Below, piece by piece: positions 52,124-53,609 of a stretch of DNA of 53,609 bases. Positions within the stretch are counted from its first letter, which is position 1; each line of letters starts with the position of its first letter. The DNA is from RGIG5327 sp045612485 (GTDB lineage Bacteria; Verrucomicrobiota; Lentisphaeria; Victivallales; UBA1829): contig JAZKZE010000043.1 in the NCBI GenBank assembly GCA_045612485.1, forward strand, positions 1 to 53,609, read 5' to 3'. A model generated the notes under the pieces. That model was not told the origin of the DNA. It saw only the letters and a program-made list of their open reading frames with translations, and ran no database searches. A program made the translations under genes and the position numbers.

Positions 52124-52148
52124 TTTCCTGTTTATGTAATGGAATAGA

Positions 52149-52946
52149 TCAATAGGGGGTTGTGTACCATGAGCCGCTGGGGCTTCTCTGGGGTTTGAAG
52201 CCTTCAGCAAAACGGCAGGCACCGTATCTGTTGGTATATTTGGTGATGTTTCCGGAATAGGTCACATAATTGGCATAGACACTGCTGCCGCCGCCATGAC
52301 GCAGATGAGGAGTATATTTGTTTACCTGACCGCCGGGAAGCTGGGGCTTCTGACCATTCCAGAGAGCCATATAACTGCCGGGAGCACCGGAGGCATCCTG
52401 AATAAAGGCATAACGAGCCGTAGCGACATTACCATATACCCCTGTATCGGCAAAGACACAGAGTTTATTGATATAAGGACTTTTATCCATCATGGCTCCT
52501 TTCAGACGGACAAGGGAGGGATAACTGTTATGGCCGCCGAATGTGGATAAATTAAAACCATATTGTGTTCCATATTCCATAGTTCCGGAATCCGAAAATC
52601 CCCGGACTGTTTTTCCGGTAGAGGGACAGGTATAGACTTTACCGTATTTTACATACCCGAATGTGTTATACATATACACCCATTGGCTTGCTACTCTGCC
52701 TGTACCGTCTGTATATACATGCCCCGCACCGGGAGTCTGGTATCCCATCAGCCAGTCCTTGTTATCGTTTCTGTAAAACTGGAACCCCATCCCGATCTGT
52801 TTGAGATTGCTTTTACAGGCTGCATCATGTGCTGTACTGCGGGCTTTTTTCAGGGCTGGCAGAAGCATACTTGCAAGGATGGCGATGATGGCAATAACGA
52901 CAAGAAGTTCGATGAGTGTAAAACTGTTACGTCGCATAATATACAT
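52149..52946 (-). CDS. Prepilin-type N-terminal methylation domain protein
   Basis: A 265-residue pseudopilin-like protein with the normal short leader (8 residues) and SFTLIELLVVIAIIAILAS head, including the +5 glutamate. A conserved CKSNLKQIGMGFQFYRNDNKDW segment and a globular domain follow. The late histidine motif is only partly kept (LRHGGGSSVYANYV), unlike the first prepilin-like protein. The ATG has GGAGGTAA just upstream. The start codon lies inside one copy of a 21-bp inverted repeat. It is divergent from the AraC-type gene, a layout common for regulated pilin-like genes in this group. Confidence 0.87.
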   Translation of the reverse strand: MYIMRRNSFTLIELLVVIAIIAILASMLLPALKKARSTAHDAACKSNLKQIGMGFQFYRNDNKDWLMGYQTPGAGHVYTDGTGRVASQWVYMYNTFGYVKYGKVYTCPSTGKTVRGFSDSGTMEYGTQYGFNLSTFGGHNSYPSLVRLKGAMMDKSPYINKLCVFADTGVYGNVATARYAFIQDASGAPGSYMALWNGQKPQLPGGQVNKYTPHLRHGGGSSVYANYVTYSGNITKYTNRYGACRFAEGFKPQRSPSGSWYTTPY

Positions 52947-53062
52947 TATGTTACCTCCTCCGGGGTTGTTTTTGTTCTTTTTATTATTTTCATTCTACCT
53001 GAATTTTTCATTTCACGCAGGATATATCCTCGTATTGCATCACATAATGTATATTATGCGAC
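52931..53062. repeat. Perfect 21-bp inverted repeat pair around the prepilin promoter region
   Basis: The 21 bases at 52931-52951 are the exact reverse complement of those at 53042-53062, with 90 bp between. Each copy holds a CATAAT-N4-ATTATG dyad. The left copy covers the prepilin start codon; the right copy could overlap its -10 box. Confidence 0.85.
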
Positions 53063-53145
53063 ACTGCACACAGAAAAAAAGTTTATTTTCTATGTTCTTT
53101 TGTGGTAAAAAACCGTTCTTTTCAGAAGGAATATACTTCAATAAT

Positions 53146-53174
53146 TTGAAAATGCAAATAAAATACACTATATT
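53146..53174 (+). promoter_or_regulatory. Sigma70-type promoter of the AraC-type gene
   Basis: TTGAAA (53146-53151) and TATATT (53169-53174) are 17 bp apart, about 35 nt before the ATG at 53218. Confidence 0.6.
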
Positions 53175-53217
53175 ATCCCGACAAATTACCGTATAAAAAG
53201 CGACAGAGGGGTGAATT

Positions 53218-53609
53218 ATGAAAGAAAAGACCTGTCTTTTTACAAAAAAGATTACGGAAAATGAAAAACTCAAAGAAGTTTCTTATGCCGAACACCTTCA
53301 TCTTACTAAAACTTCTCTCAATACTATTCTTTTTCTTGCTTACGGGGAAACTTTAAGGAAAAAACGCGGCAGAAAACTTCTTCCCAAAAGAGGAAATAGG
53401 GAAAGTTCTTCCCGCTGGGTGATCTATGAAAACCTTTCCGGAAACGGTTTTGCTGAAATTTCCGGTCACAAGCATCCTCTTCAGGCAGGGGATGCAGTCC
53501 TTCTGCAACCTTTTGCCGATGCACTGTTCTATCCGGAGGAGGGGCAGACTCTTTCCGGCAGATATATCTGTATATATGACAGCATGGTCAAAGTCGGAGG
53601 CCAAGCGGT
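53218..53609 (+). CDS. Probable AraC-family regulator, N-terminal part (3' end outside window)
   Basis: The frame is open from the ATG at 53218 to the window end (130 codons). GAGGGGTGA just before the ATG is a good ribosome site. The visible part is a beta-rich, cupin-like sensor segment (WVIYENLSGNGFAEISGHKHPLQAGDAVLLQP), as in the N-terminal ligand-binding domain of AraC/XylS regulators; an early HLTKTSLN stretch is unexplained. The DNA-binding domain would lie beyond the window, so the call is provisional. It is divergent from the prepilin-like gene and could control it through the 21-bp repeats. Confidence 0.5.
   Translation, partial: MKEKTCLFTKKITENEKLKEVSYAEHLHLTKTSLNTILFLAYGETLRKKRGRKLLPKRGNRESSSRWVIYENLSGNGFAEISGHKHPLQAGDAVLLQPFADALFYPEEGQTLSGRYICIYDSMVKVGGQA

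Noticed and set aside
1..53609. tRNA and rRNA genes
   Set aside because: No convincing T-loop/acceptor pair or rRNA core word was found by eye on either strand; a covariance scan would be decisive.

Overview
The window looks like a chromosomal segment of a Gram-negative, anaerobic bacterium of the Planctomycetota-Verrucomicrobiota-Chlamydiota group, most likely a gut-type Lentisphaerota (Victivallales). This is inference. It rests on lpxA (lipid A synthesis), hydE ([FeFe]-hydrogenase maturation), prepilin-like proteins with an FTLIELLVVIAIIAILA head beside carbohydrate-active genes and an AraC-type regulator, and many SGNH, rhamnosidase-like and alpha/beta hydrolase enzymes. Most genes have strong Shine-Dalgarno sites and good sigma70-like promoters. 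No rRNA, tRNA, CRISPR array or intact transposase was seen.

Layout. 1-8 kb is housekeeping: the 3' end of leuS with a strong terminator, a flavin reductase-like gene overlapping hydE, a patatin-like lipase, an NSS amino-acid transporter, and a deacetylase-tatC-MBL cluster. 7.9-15 kb holds a prepilin-like gene with a duplicated, interrupted leader, an lpxA-DUF3842 pair, then nadA, an SGNH esterase, a coiled-coil zinc-ribbon protein, secG and a Gfo/Idh/MocA oxidoreductase. 15-25 kb is a carbohydrate block: two proteins of about 950-980 residues (one GH78-like with an altered active site, one of unknown family), a small membrane protein and a divergent two-halved alpha/beta hydrolase, then hemW. 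25-27.7 kb is an NtrB/NtrC-like two-component pair. 27.7-29.75 kb is an AT-rich island with no intact gene. It has a candidate structured RNA with its own promoter and a T15 tract, and a decayed penicillin-binding-protein-like gene. 29.75-32.7 kb holds an MFS transporter, a secreted protein of unknown function and rdgB.

33-51.7 kb is a surface-glycan locus. The four dTDP-L-rhamnose genes (rfbBACD) and a GT2 gene run forward. On the opposite strand, probably one transcription unit encodes a TibC/Aah-like protein O-heptosyltransferase, its probable substrate (an 1135-residue strand-loop-strand repeat protein), a GH99-like/RgpF protein and another GT2. A divergent gene encodes an 1824-residue protein joining a coiled coil, five WY-type repeats, an RgpF-like domain, a GT4 domain and a GT2 domain. 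The rhamnose genes could supply the RgpF-like and GT2 enzymes, while the heptosyltransferase would modify the repeat protein. That protein has neither a signal peptide nor an autotransporter barrel, so its export route is open; this is the most interesting system in the window.

The right edge has a REP-like repeat region, a second prepilin-like gene and the start of an AraC-type regulator. Two perfect 21-bp inverted repeats lie there, one covering the prepilin start codon, suggesting a two-operator switch or an invertible segment.
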